From the NCBI GenBank assembly GCA_903893795.1, contig CAITNO010000148.1, positions 62,001 to 126,000 of the forward strand: DNA of 64,000 nt, read 5' to 3'. The translations under genes and the position numbers were made by a program. The notes beneath the pieces were generated by a model. The model was not told where the DNA came from, made no database searches, and saw nothing but the letters and a program-made list of their open reading frames with translations. Positions 16,376 through 25,203 of this stretch are shown piece after piece (position 1 is the first letter of the stretch; each line of letters opens with the position of its first letter). This stretch comes from Candidatus Hydrogenedentota bacterium (lineage in GTDB: Bacteria; Hydrogenedentota; Hydrogenedentia; Hydrogenedentales; CAITNO01).

Positions 16376-17238
16376 GCCGGTTTTCCTTTCGCAAGCGAGT
16401 CGATCAGCTTCTGATACTCGTCGCACAGTTCCGTCTTTTCCGAATCACGGTGGATGATTCCGGTGGGAATCATATCCTTGGTCCTGTCATCGACCATGTT
16501 CGTTCCCTTGTCCTGCACCGACGCCTTTTCCTGGAACATTCTCAGCAGGGCGGTGGCCTGTCCAAGGCGGTTAAGCCGTCCGTAATAGGTGTGGCAGTTG
16601 GAAATCACCTCCACCAGCGAGAATCCCTTGTGCTGGATGGCCTCCATCATGAGCCGGTCCATCTGCGTCGTGTGGTACACGGTTGTGCGCGCGATAAAGG
16701 TCGCGCCGGCCCCCTTGGCCAAGTCACAGGCCTCAAAGGGCTTCTCAGCGCTTCCGTAGGGCGTTGTCGTGGCGTGGGCGCCAGGCGGCGTGGTCGGCGA
16801 TATCTGCCCGCCGGTCATGCCGTAGATATAGTTGTTGATGAGAATGGTCGTGATGTCGATGTTGCGGCGGCACGCGTGAATCAAGTGGTTGCCGCCGATC
16901 GACAGCGAGTCGCCGTCGCCGGTGATGACTATCACCTTGAGGTCGGGCCGGGAGAACTTTACTCCCGTTGCAAATGCCAGGGCCCGTCCATGGGTGGTGT
17001 GCAATGCCTGGAAATCGAGATAGACCGGCATGCGGCTGCTGCACCCGATTCCGGATACAAGTACCACATTGTCCCTATCAAGACCAAGTTTGTCTATGGC
17101 GCGGATGAGCGAGGTGGCCACCACGCCGTTTCCGCATCCGGGACACCACATGTTCGGAAATTTCACATGCGGACGCAGGTACCGAAGGACGACGTCCGAT
17201 TCCTGCCGCGCGCCGGCTTCTTTGGCGGCTATGCTCAT
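16372..17238 (-). CDS. korB: 2-oxoacid:ferredoxin oxidoreductase, beta subunit (TPP-binding)
   Basis: This 288-residue subunit binds thiamine pyrophosphate. WCPGCGNGVV and GIGCSSRMPVYLD match the family, and the TPP motif is GDGDSLSIGGNHLIHACRRN followed by ITTILINN (GDG...NN). HTTHGRALAFATGVK is also typical. It carries out the decarboxylation step together with the alpha subunit. Both ends overlap the neighbouring genes by four bases (ATGA), showing a tightly coupled operon. Its length is normal for 2-oxoglutarate-type KorB. An N-terminal extension of about 20 residues precedes the conserved start. Confidence 0.92.
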   Translation of the reverse strand: MSIAAKEAGARQESDVVLRYLRPHVKFPNMWCPGCGNGVVATSLIRAIDKLGLDRDNVVLVSGIGCSSRMPVYLDFQALHTTHGRALAFATGVKFSRPDLKVIVITGDGDSLSIGGNHLIHACRRNIDITTILINNYIYGMTGGQISPTTPPGAHATTTPYGSAEKPFEACDLAKGAGATFIARTTVYHTTQMDRLMMEAIQHKGFSLVEVISNCHTYYGRLNRLGQATALLRMFQEKASVQDKGTNMVDDRTKDMIPTGIIHRDSEKTELCDEYQKLIDSLAKGKPA

Positions 17239-18374
17239 GAGCGCACCTCTTCAATCTTCTCCAGAAACTGCATTGGAGTGAAAATATCCCCATCGTAGCG
17301 GAGCAGCGAGTGAACTTTTGTGTCGCCGAGGGCGACGCGTTCCACTTCTCCGACAATTTGTCCCATGTTCAATTCGGCAACGATAACGTGGGCGGTCTTC
17401 GCCAGAAGCTCGCGCAACTGCTTGAGCGGGAAGGGCCACACCGTCTGCAACTGCACAAAGCCGACCTTCACCCCCGCCTCGCGGGCGAGTTTGACCACCT
17501 GTAGCGCCGTGCGTGAGACCGAGCCGTAAGAAACAATGGCGATTTCCGCATCGTCCATGTACTCGGCGCGCACCTTGCAGATTTCGTCTTCATAGTTGGT
17601 GATCTTGTTGCGCAGCTTGTCCAGCTCAACGACAACCTCTTCGGGCTTGTCCGTGGAGAACCCGTGGGCATCGTGCGTCAGGCCCGTGGCGAACCAGCGG
17701 TATCCCTCGCCGTAGGACGGCATCGGATTCACGCAGGTCTTGCTCGGTCCGTAGGCCATGTAGGACGAAGGCACACATGTGGGCTTGGTCCTGTTGAACA
17801 CCTCGCATTCGCCGGGCTCCGGAAAGGAGACCATCTCCTGCATGTGTCCGACCACCTCGTCCATCAGAATTGTCACCGGTGTCCGGAAGCGCTCCGCCAG
17901 GTTAAAGGCGCGGACAGTTTCCGTAAACGTGTCAGTGACGGTGGACGGGGCCACGGTGATGGCCGTGTAGTCGCCATGTGTGCCCCAGCGGGCCTGCATC
18001 GTGTCCGACTGGCTCACCTTGGTCGGCAGGCCCGTCGAAGGCCCGCCGCGCTGCACGTTCACGATGACGCAGGGCGCCTCTATCATGTACGCGTAGCCGA
18101 TGTTTTCCTGCATCAGGGAGTATCCGGGCCCCGACGTCGCCGTCATGGCCTTCGAACCGGCCACGGCCGCACCAATGACGGCGCCAATGGAGCCAATCTC
18201 GTCCTCCATTTGGATAAAGTGACCGCCCAGTTTCGGCAGTTCGCGCGCGCACCCTTCGGCGATTTCCGTCGAGGGGGTGATGGGGTATCCTGCGTAGAAA
18301 CGCATCCCCGCATATATGGCTCCACGCATGCAGGCCATATTGCCCATGACCAATTGTCGATCTCCGCGAGGCAT
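17235..18374 (-). CDS. korA: 2-oxoacid:ferredoxin oxidoreductase, alpha subunit
   Basis: The 379-residue protein starts at ATG with AAGGAG upstream. The N-terminal pyrimidine-binding domain shows GNMACMRGAIYAGMRFYAGY, PITPSTEIAEG and ATSGPGYSLMQENIGYAYM. The C-terminal part has VRTALQVVKLAREAG-like and VGFVQLQTVWPFP sequences, the transketolase C-terminal-like domain. The alpha subunit shapes the 2-oxoacid and CoA sites. The order ferredoxin-alpha-beta-gamma is the usual korDABC layout. It overlaps korB by four bases. Confidence 0.92.
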   Translation of the reverse strand: MPRGDRQLVMGNMACMRGAIYAGMRFYAGYPITPSTEIAEGCARELPKLGGHFIQMEDEIGSIGAVIGAAVAGSKAMTATSGPGYSLMQENIGYAYMIEAPCVIVNVQRGGPSTGLPTKVSQSDTMQARWGTHGDYTAITVAPSTVTDTFTETVRAFNLAERFRTPVTILMDEVVGHMQEMVSFPEPGECEVFNRTKPTCVPSSYMAYGPSKTCVNPMPSYGEGYRWFATGLTHDAHGFSTDKPEEVVVELDKLRNKITNYEDEICKVRAEYMDDAEIAIVSYGSVSRTALQVVKLAREAGVKVGFVQLQTVWPFPLKQLRELLAKTAHVIVAELNMGQIVGEVERVALGDTKVHSLLRYDGDIFTPMQFLEKIEEVRS

Positions 18375-18406
18375 CGACTACTCCTTACTGACACGTATGT
18401 GCGGTT

Positions 18407-18667
18407 TTATTTATAGTTCGACTTGATGGCGAAATCGGGGCAGTGGGTCCAGCAGGCACCGCACTGAATACAGTTCTCTTCCTGCGCCACGACCGGCTTG
18501 CCTTCGATGTCGGCGGCGAGCACGTTCTGCGGGCAGAGCGAGATGCAAATGTTGCAGGCCTTGCACCATGCCGCATTGATGGATACCGGCGGCGGACCCT
18601 GCGAATAGTCGATCTTGCTCTTCTTGATCACGCGGGTCTTGGTTTCAACGGCCGAAGGTTTGTTCAT
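18407..18667 (-). CDS. korD: 2x[4Fe-4S] ferredoxin subunit of 2-oxoacid oxidoreductase
   Basis: The 86-residue protein starts at the ATG at 18667, which overlaps the sucD stop as ATGA. Two cluster motifs are complete: CKACNICISLCP and CIQCGACWTHCP (CxxCxxCxxxCP each). It passes electrons between the TPP centre and free ferredoxin. Its Lys-rich N-terminus (TKTRVIKKSKIDYS) is normal for KorD. The 32-base gap to korA contains that gene's ribosome site. Confidence 0.92.
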   Translation of the reverse strand: MNKPSAVETKTRVIKKSKIDYSQGPPPVSINAAWCKACNICISLCPQNVLAADIEGKPVVAQEENCIQCGACWTHCPDFAIKSNYK

Positions 18668-19707
18668 TCCGTGACATCCTTTTTGTTGGCTGACAGCCCT
18701 GGACACACAACCATTTCTGGGACAACGCTTTGTTCACTTGCATGGACCGAAAAGGCGTCTGCGGTCGACTGCGCCTTGGCGCAGCATTCACCGCCCGGCT
18801 GCCTCTTGCCGGAAATCGCTTCCGGCCAGCCCTTTACGCGGTCCAGCCCCTGCTTTACAAGTGCGGGCAGCTCTGTCGGTGAGCCGGCCACCGGCACACC
18901 GGCCGCATTGAGCGCGGCAATCTTGTCCGCCGCCGTGCCGCTGGCTCCCAGGATGATGGCGCCCGCATGGCCCATTCTCTTTCCCGGAGGCGCCGCGGTG
19001 CCGGCGATAAAGCCCACAACGGGCTTGGTCATATGGTTCTTGATGAAATCGGCCGCCGCCTCTTCGTCGGCTCCGCCAATCTCGCCAATCATTACCACGG
19101 CTTCTGTCTGCTCGTCCTCCTGGAACGCCTTCAGACAGTCCACGAAATTCGTGCCGATAATCGGGTCGCCGCCGATGCCGACGCAGGTCGACTGGCCCAG
19201 CCCGGCCGAAGTCAGCGCCCAGATCGCCTCATAAGTAAGCGTTCCAGAACGGGAAACGACTCCGACATTGCCTGTGGTGACAATGGAACCCGGCATGATG
19301 CCCACTTTCGCCGCGCCCGGGGTGATGAGACCGGGGCAGTTGGGGCCGATGAGCCGTGCGCCCGCCGCCTTGACGTGCTGGTAGGCCTTCATCATGTCGT
19401 TGGCCGGGATGCCTTCGGTGATGCAAATCACCAGCGGGATGCCGGCGTCCACCGCCTCGAAAATAGCATCCGCCGCAAACGGGGGTGGAACATAGATAAC
19501 GGAGGTGTTGGCGCCTGTCGCGGCCACCGCATCCTCAACGCTGTCAAACACGGGAATGCCCGCCACGTCCGTGCCGCCCTTGCCGGGGGTAACACCGCCC
19601 ACCACCGCCGTGCCGAATTCTTTCATCTGCTGGGCATGGAACGAACCCTCACGCCCTGTAATTCCCTGCACTATGAGCCGCGTCTCTTTGTCAATAAAAA
19701 TGGACAT
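18664..19707 (-). CDS. sucD: succinyl-CoA synthetase, alpha subunit, with C-terminal extension
   Basis: The protein has the CoA-binding Rossmann start (LIVQGITGREGSFHAQQM) and SVIYVPPPFAADAI, IGPNCPGLITPG, VSRSGTLTYE and GFIAGTAAPPGKRMGHAGAI, where the His is phosphorylated during catalysis. With SucC it interconverts succinyl-CoA and succinate with ATP or GTP formation. At 347 residues it is about 50 longer than usual; the extra tail after LVKQGLD (GECCAKAQSTADAFSVHASE and onward) matches nothing I know. The operon with korDABC makes two consecutive TCA steps, 2-oxoglutarate to succinyl-CoA to succinate, usable in either direction. Confidence 0.92.
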   Translation of the reverse strand: MSIFIDKETRLIVQGITGREGSFHAQQMKEFGTAVVGGVTPGKGGTDVAGIPVFDSVEDAVAATGANTSVIYVPPPFAADAIFEAVDAGIPLVICITEGIPANDMMKAYQHVKAAGARLIGPNCPGLITPGAAKVGIMPGSIVTTGNVGVVSRSGTLTYEAIWALTSAGLGQSTCVGIGGDPIIGTNFVDCLKAFQEDEQTEAVVMIGEIGGADEEAAADFIKNHMTKPVVGFIAGTAAPPGKRMGHAGAIILGASGTAADKIAALNAAGVPVAGSPTELPALVKQGLDRVKGWPEAISGKRQPGGECCAKAQSTADAFSVHASEQSVVPEMVVCPGLSANKKDVTE

Positions 19708-19736
19708 TGTTTTAGGTTGCCTTTCGCTACGTGCCG

Positions 19737-20882
19737 TTATGCCGTTACCGGCACGGCGGCAAGTTCTATGGCCTTTTTGACAGCTTCATCTAGTGTTGCC
19801 GCACAGGGCAGGTTCATGTCTGCAAGAATGGCCGCCGCCTCTGCCTCATTCGTGCCCACCAGCCGGATAACGATGGGAACCGTAGGTCCAAGCTGGTCAA
19901 AGGCGGCCACGAGGCCGTTCGCCACATCGTCGCAGCGGGTGATGCCGCCGAAGATGTTGATCAGGATGGCGCGCACTTTCGGGTCCGAAAGGATGATGCG
20001 CATGGCCGACACCACCTTCTGGGGGTTCGAGGAACCTCCGATGTCCAGAAAGTTTGCCGGTTCACCGCCATAACGCTTGACCAGGTCCATCGTGGCCATG
20101 GCCAATCCGGCCCCGTTCACGATGCAACCGATGGTGCCGTCCAGTTTGACATACGAAAGGTCTGCCTCACGTGCTGCCACCTCCGACACCTCCTCCGCCT
20201 CAAGATCACGCATGTCGGCGATGCGCCGCTGCCGGTAGAGGCTGTTGTCATCCACAGTGATTTTGGCGTCAAGGGCGATGATTTCGCCCTTGGAATTGGT
20301 GATGAGCGGATTGATTTCGGCCAAGGAAGCGTCCAAATCCCAGTACACATCGCTCATTTTCATGAGGATGTCGGTGGCCTGGCGGACCAGCTTGGGAGCT
20401 TGGTACAGCTTCTGGGCCAGATTGCGCGCCTGATAGGGCCGCAGTCCCACTGCCGGGTCAATGGCCAAGCGGTGAATCTTCTCCGGTGTTTTCGCCGCCA
20501 CTTCCTCGATATCCATGCCGCCTTCAGAGGAAACCATGAGGACGGGGCGTTTGGTGGCCCGGTCAAGAACGATGGCCACATAGGCTTCAGAAACGATTTC
20601 TTCCGCCGCAGTGACCAGAACCTTGGTAACCGTCAGGCCCTTGATGTCCATCCCGAGAATCTTGCCGGCAATTTCTTCGGCAACCACGGCATCGGCGGCA
20701 TATTTCACGCCGCCCGCCTTGCCACGACCGCCAACATGCACTTGCGCTTTAACCATTACGGGACCGCCAATACCACGGGCAATTTCCGCAACTTGGGCGG
20801 GGCTGGTGGCCACTTCCCCCGCGGGCACGGTAATGCCATACTCAGCAAAAAGCTGCTTGGCTTGATATTCGTGAATCTTCAT
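19737..20882 (-). CDS. sucC: succinyl-CoA synthetase, beta subunit
   Basis: The 381-residue protein opens with MKIHEYQAKQLFAEYGI, an ATP-grasp start, and has VMVKAQVHVGGRGKAGGVK, LAEINPLI and GCIVNGAGLAMATMDLVKRY with LDIGGSSNPQKVV, all typical of SucC. Of two ATGs (20888, 20882) the second is chosen because GGGAGG then lies 6 bases upstream; the first would abut it. The beta subunit binds nucleotide and succinate. It is the first gene of the suc-kor operon, so the operon promoter should be in the gene-free stretch upstream (20.9-21.6 kb). Confidence 0.93.
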   Translation of the reverse strand: MKIHEYQAKQLFAEYGITVPAGEVATSPAQVAEIARGIGGPVMVKAQVHVGGRGKAGGVKYAADAVVAEEIAGKILGMDIKGLTVTKVLVTAAEEIVSEAYVAIVLDRATKRPVLMVSSEGGMDIEEVAAKTPEKIHRLAIDPAVGLRPYQARNLAQKLYQAPKLVRQATDILMKMSDVYWDLDASLAEINPLITNSKGEIIALDAKITVDDNSLYRQRRIADMRDLEAEEVSEVAAREADLSYVKLDGTIGCIVNGAGLAMATMDLVKRYGGEPANFLDIGGSSNPQKVVSAMRIILSDPKVRAILINIFGGITRCDDVANGLVAAFDQLGPTVPIVIRLVGTNEAEAAAILADMNLPCAATLDEAVKKAIELAAVPVTA

Positions 20883-21633
20883 GCGCATCCTCCCCTATGA
20901 ATGGGATAATCAGTTGACTTTGTTTGTTTTAGCTTTGACCCAGTTAACTTCGCCACGTTGTCGTCGTCAAACGAGAAAACTACGACTTCCTGTGTCGAGT
21001 ACAACTGAATGGTACTAGCTTGAAGGGGGATTGACATCCGTACAGTATGCGGGAATATTCGCGGAGCTACTAGGGGAAAAGCACATAGAACACCGCATTC
21101 TTGTGCAACCGTGTCCATGCGGGACTGCGGGTTAAAGTTGCCTGAATGGTCGCAACTCTCTAGATGTAAGTGTTTGTAAGAAAACATGTTACGCGCAATT
21201 GGACCATTGCTTATCCATGACCTCTCGTTTGGAGGCTGTTCTGGCCTGTGTTTTTCTGCCGATATATTCTGGCCTGACCTCATGGCTAAACACCTATATT
21301 CCGCACACCAACTTCATAATTTCGGTAGACATTTTCATTATTCTTAACCTCGAAGACTTTATCCCCTATTCCGAATCAGCAAAAGATTCCTTTATCTCGG
21401 CCAAAACAGTCAAAAACACCTCTGTTTTGGGCAATTCCACACACTGGGGCTGCGGTCCGGCTCCTAGGCCATTATTAATTAAGGTCATGCGCCGGGGCCT
21501 GTTTCCGGCGAATGCACCCGCACGAACTTGCCCAAAAGATGCGTCGAACCCGCTCGTCATTAAGTCCATTTGCATTTCCTGCCAAACTCAACTTTCCCCC
21601 AAGTGCGCGCCGCTTCACCCGGAAAGTGGAAAT
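20883..21633. other. gene-free stretch upstream of sucC
   Basis: About 750 bases between the sucC start and the end of the downstream pilus operon are visibly more AT-rich than the neighbours. Short frames here have no ribosome site or recognisable protein. On the plus strand TTGACA (21031-21036), 17 bases and AATATT (21054-21059) resemble a promoter with no gene after it. The sucC promoter must lie here, but I could not pin it down. Confidence 0.5.
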
Positions 21634-22770
21634 CTACGGTGTCACCAGGGAGGAAAGGGCAAAAACAACGCCGTAGAACGAACGGCAAATGAGAAACACA
21701 TAGGCGCCCACGCAGCACACCCCCAGCGGCGCGCCCACGTTTACCAGCATGTATGCCCGGTTCAGCGTTTCGCACCTGTATATCTGTGCCAACTGTCCCA
21801 GCGATTCTGAAAGCGCGCCGGCCTGGTCGCCCAGTTGGACCAGTCCGCGAAAGGTCTGCGGGAACATCCGGGTCTTCTCGCGGCCGAGCGCGGCGTCAAA
21901 GGAAAGTCCCTGGCGTACCGCTTTGCCCAGCCGGTTCAGCGCGGCTGACATGGCGGGGCTGACATCCCCCGCCGCCACATCGTCCAGGGCTTTGTCCAGG
22001 GGCAGCTTCGCCCAGACCAGCGTTTCAAGCTGTTGCGCCGCATGGGTGAGGTCCCGCGCGCGGTAGAGCGGTCCCACCCAGGGCAGATGCAGCAGGACTT
22101 GCCAAACGATCCGACTGAGGCGGTTCCGTTGCACCGAAAGCAGTGGAACGGTGCGTTCCAGCCAGGTGAGCAGCAGCGCGAACAGCAAAACACCCGGGAG
22201 GACCAGCCATGTGGGGGCCATGGACAGCGGTTGATGGATTCGCATCACCCATTGCGTCGTCAGGGGCAGTGCGGCGCCAAAACTGGAGAAAATCTCCCTG
22301 AACTGGCTGCTGAGCAGCAGGATGGCCGTGGTGCCGACCAAAAGCACCGAAAACAGGATGGCTTTCAGGTAGAACAGGTGTCCGGCCAGTTCATCCTGAA
22401 AGCGCCCCGTTTGCAGGAGGCTGTTTTCCAGCCGTTCCAGAATGGTACCCAGGCGGCCCGTCTCCTCGCCCACCCGAACGGTGTCCACGTAGGAGGCGGG
22501 GAAGAAATTGGGCCGTCTGGCCATCGCCTCGTGCAGGGTGAGTCCGTTCTTCAGGTCCAGGCTCAGCACAAACAGCAGCGAGCGCAGCTTGCGGTCCGGC
22601 GCGTCGAGCGCCATCGCCGAAATTCCATCGCCCAGAGGCATGCGCAACCGAATGAGGTCGGCCAGTTGACCGGTCATCTCCAGCAATGCCCGGCGTTGCC
22701 GGGCCGGCCGGAGAAATCGGGGGCCGGGCCATCCGGGGCCGTATGTTTTTGAAGTCATACTGGAGGGCAT
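21634..22770 (-). CDS. type II secretion/type IV pilus inner-membrane protein, GspF/PilC family (second copy)
   Basis: The 378-residue protein has the duplicated GspF cytoplasmic domain. RVGEETGRLGTILERLENSL is in the first repeat and VQLGDQAGALSESLGQLAQI in the second. Three membrane helices are visible (LKAILFSVLLVGTTAILLL; WLVLPGVLLFALLLTWL; GAPLGVCCVGAYVFLI). GGAGGAG lies 7 bases before the ATG. It follows another gspF-like gene by 19 bases, so the operon encodes two different GspF-type platform proteins. These anchor the assembly ATPase; no ATPase gene is in the window. Confidence 0.75.
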   Translation of the reverse strand: MPSSMTSKTYGPGWPGPRFLRPARQRRALLEMTGQLADLIRLRMPLGDGISAMALDAPDRKLRSLLFVLSLDLKNGLTLHEAMARRPNFFPASYVDTVRVGEETGRLGTILERLENSLLQTGRFQDELAGHLFYLKAILFSVLLVGTTAILLLSSQFREIFSSFGAALPLTTQWVMRIHQPLSMAPTWLVLPGVLLFALLLTWLERTVPLLSVQRNRLSRIVWQVLLHLPWVGPLYRARDLTHAAQQLETLVWAKLPLDKALDDVAAGDVSPAMSAALNRLGKAVRQGLSFDAALGREKTRMFPQTFRGLVQLGDQAGALSESLGQLAQIYRCETLNRAYMLVNVGAPLGVCCVGAYVFLICRSFYGVVFALSSLVTP

Positions 22771-22789
22771 GGGCCGCTCCTCCCTGGGG

Positions 22790-24025
22790 TTAGAAACCGC
22801 CGATCAGCGCGGTGAGATTCAGCACAGGCATGAGCAGGGACACAATGAGCGCGCCGAAGACCGCGCCCACCACGAGAATCACCGCCGGAGCAGCCAGGGA
22901 GACCAGCGCCGCCGCCCGCCGCTGTACCTCCCGCTCATAGGTGTCCGCCAGGCGGAGCAGGGTGTTTCCCAGTTCGCCCTGGCTTTCAGCATTTCCCGCC
23001 ACCCACAGGAAGCCGGATCGGAACACCTTCATCGCCGCCAGTGCCTCCGAAAGCCTGCTTCCATTGTTCACCAGCACGGCCGCATTCTGTGAGGCGCGCG
23101 CCACACGGAGGCTGCCGCTGGCCACGCCTGCGAGCGCCAGGCTTTCGGGGGCCTCGGCATGGTTGGTGATCAGCAGTCCCAGCACGCGGGCGAAACGCTC
23201 CGTTACCACCGCCTCGTAGAGCGGGCCGAAAAAGGGGCAGCGGTAGCGAAACCATTCCTGCAACCGCAGTTGGGTGGTCTGGCCACGGGCGCTCATGCCC
23301 AAATACAGCCGTATACCCAGCAGCATCAGGAGCAGGGCCACCCAGAAACCGAGCAGGTCACGGCTGAACAAGGTCCCGACCAAGGCGCTCAGGTCGAAAA
23401 CAATCCGGGTGGAAAGCGGCAACGACCGTCCGAAGGAACCGTAGACTTGCGCAAACTGGGGCACGACGGAGACGGACATCACGCCCAGAAGCAGGCACGC
23501 AGCAACGATCAATAACACGGGATAGGCCGCCGCCTGCCGCATGGCGTTGCGCGCCTCAGTCAAGCGGGTGTAATGCTTGGACACCTGGGCCAGCACGGCG
23601 GGGAGATTGCCTGTTTGCTCGCCCGCCCGAATCAAACTCAGCACGGCGGAGGGCAGACCGGCCCCGCTGCGGCTGAGCGCCTCGGCCAGTGTGCCGCCCG
23701 ACTCCAGAACTTTCCCTATTTCCCCCAGGATCTGCCGCACCCGGCGGCTTCGGGCGTCGGCGGCCAGTGATGCGAGCGAAGGGGCGAGTGGCATGCCGCT
23801 CCGCGCGATGGTTTCCAATTGGTCGCTGAGCAGCACAATCTCCTCCGCTTTGAGGAGGTGGCCCGGTCGGGCAAAGCGGGCCCAGGCGCCCTGTTCGACA
23901 ATGGCCGTGGCGCGAATGCCCTGTTCGATGAGCTGTTCCTCCACCTGCGCGGCGTTCAGTCCGTCCAGAAATCCGCTGATGGTTCGGCCTTTCTGGTCGC
24001 ATCCCTCAAATTCGAAGGTCGGCAT
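22790..24025 (-). CDS. type II secretion/type IV pilus inner-membrane protein, GspF/PilC family (first copy)
   Basis: The ATG at 24025 is chosen (AGAGGT upstream, MPTFEFEGCDQKGRTISGFL is a standard GspF start); the open frame to 24379 overlaps the pilin gene and is not real. The 411-residue protein has LSDQLETIARSGMPLAPSLA, SLIRAGEQTGNLPAVLAQVS (first repeat) and AESQGELGNTLLRLADTYE (second repeat), with three hydrophobic helices including PVLLIVAACLLLGVMSVSVV. It is a canonical full-length GspF/PilC. It lies downstream of three pilin-like genes. Confidence 0.88.
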   Translation of the reverse strand: MPTFEFEGCDQKGRTISGFLDGLNAAQVEEQLIEQGIRATAIVEQGAWARFARPGHLLKAEEIVLLSDQLETIARSGMPLAPSLASLAADARSRRVRQILGEIGKVLESGGTLAEALSRSGAGLPSAVLSLIRAGEQTGNLPAVLAQVSKHYTRLTEARNAMRQAAAYPVLLIVAACLLLGVMSVSVVPQFAQVYGSFGRSLPLSTRIVFDLSALVGTLFSRDLLGFWVALLLMLLGIRLYLGMSARGQTTQLRLQEWFRYRCPFFGPLYEAVVTERFARVLGLLITNHAEAPESLALAGVASGSLRVARASQNAAVLVNNGSRLSEALAAMKVFRSGFLWVAGNAESQGELGNTLLRLADTYEREVQRRAAALVSLAAPAVILVVGAVFGALIVSLLMPVLNLTALIGGF

Positions 24026-24084
24026 GGTGCATACCTCTTGGTTCTGTTCGCAGTGTTCTTCATCCGCACCGCCCGCGCTTCTCG

Positions 24085-24612
24085 CTAGCGCGGCGGGGGC
24101 AGTTCCCGCCAGGCAATCCGGGTGAAACGTTTTGGCTGGCTGTCGTTCTCTGCACTTGCCGGACGGTAAACGGCCTCGATGCGGCGTTCCGCATTTCCGC
24201 AGCGTCCGGCAGCGCAGACGAGTATCAGGTCTGACTTGTCCAGGGTTTCTGTCATGGCAACATATTCCGCGCCCGGCACCGCAGCCACGGGCAGGGGACT
24301 GACGCCCGCCTCGCCGAATATGGGATGGCGGCAGGGGGTTTCCGGGGTGGGGGAGACGGGCGCATGCAATTTGCGCCACTCCGTCAACCCCAAATTCGCC
24401 GCGCCGTCCGAGTTCAGGGCGGTCAGGGCCTGGACCTCGCCGTACTCCGCGGCTTCCAGCGCCTTGCGCGAGGCTTCAAGACTGTTGGTCACGCGGAAAC
24501 CCGACATGACAGCGACCGAAACGCCCGCCACCACCGCCACGGCGAGGAAGATGTAGACCATTACCAGCACCATGGCGAAACCCTGATTGGAGGAGGGATG
24601 GCGGTGAATCAT
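24085..24612 (-). CDS. PilX-like minor pilin/pseudopilin
   Basis: This 175-residue protein starts at ATG 24612, overlapping the upstream stop by one base (TGATG). Its N-terminus, GFAMVLVMVYIFLAVAVVAG, is a long hydrophobic helix as in PilX/GspK-type proteins, followed by EASRKALEAAEYGEVQALTA. There is no GFTLxE signature, so prepilin-peptidase processing is uncertain. The C-terminal domain is unassigned (two Cys in LVCAAGRCGNAE). As part of a run of three pilin-like genes it probably belongs to the tip complex of a pseudopilus. Confidence 0.65.
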   Translation of the reverse strand: MIHRHPSSNQGFAMVLVMVYIFLAVAVVAGVSVAVMSGFRVTNSLEASRKALEAAEYGEVQALTALNSDGAANLGLTEWRKLHAPVSPTPETPCRHPIFGEAGVSPLPVAAVPGAEYVAMTETLDKSDLILVCAAGRCGNAERRIEAVYRPASAENDSQPKRFTRIAWRELPPPR

Positions 24613-25193
24613 CACGGGTTCCTCACGGAAACGGTTTCGCTCAATGCTTCGGTCAGGACATGCCGTTTGGGATGGGTTGTTGCCTGCGTCCGGATTATTA
24701 CCCGCACCCCGCCGGGCACGGACTCGAACCATAGACCGGGTTGGCCCGCAGTGCCCTCATGGGCCTCGTCCGGCGCCAGACCGTTGGCCAGCACCGTCAC
24801 CCCGGAGCCGTTTATGAGCACCAGTTGTTCCGCGCCGATACCGTCATGGTTGGCGTCCGCGCTGTCCCGCTGAATGACACGCTCGGCCGACCACTCCACC
24901 TGGCCTTTGGCATCGAGCAGGGTGCCGTCACCGTCAGCATCGACCGCGACCCGGTAGCGGATGGATTCACCGGGCAGCACACTGAGCGAGGCCAGGGAGG
25001 CCTGGCCCAGTTCGCGGCTGACGGCAAGAAGGGCGCGCTGTGCTTCCGTTCGCGCGGCGGCGCGCATTTCCAGCACATTGCCGGTGTCCTGCACCTGCAT
25101 CATCACCCCCAGTGCCGCGCCCAGGATAACGACGGCGATGGATGCGGCGAAAAGCAGCTCGACCAGCGTAAAGCCTCTGTTGGTCTTGTTCAC
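24612..25193 (-). CDS. prepilin-type protein, GspJ/PilW-like
   Basis: The 193-residue protein has a canonical type III signal: NRGFTLVELLFAASIAVVIL, with Gly at -1 and Glu at +5. AVSRELGQASLASLS in the helix and a beta-rich C-terminus fit GspJ/PilW-type minor pseudopilins. The sequence ADGDGT...DSADANHDG looks like a possible calcium-binding Asp-rich loop. It follows the PilV-like gene by 10 bases. Confidence 0.78.
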   Translation of the reverse strand: MNKTNRGFTLVELLFAASIAVVILGAALGVMMQVQDTGNVLEMRAAARTEAQRALLAVSRELGQASLASLSVLPGESIRYRVAVDADGDGTLLDAKGQVEWSAERVIQRDSADANHDGIGAEQLVLINGSGVTVLANGLAPDEAHEGTAGQPGLWFESVPGGVRVIIRTQATTHPKRHVLTEALSETVSVRNP

Positions 25194-25203
25194 TCTGTCG
25201 GCC

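Noticed and set aside
21199..21810. 203-residue plus-strand frame
   Set aside because: No ribosome site or domain, and its 3' part is antisense to the GspF gene.
22790..24379. longer N-terminus for the first GspF protein
   Set aside because: The extra 118 residues overlap the PilX-like gene; the ATG at 24025 has a ribosome site and the standard GspF start.
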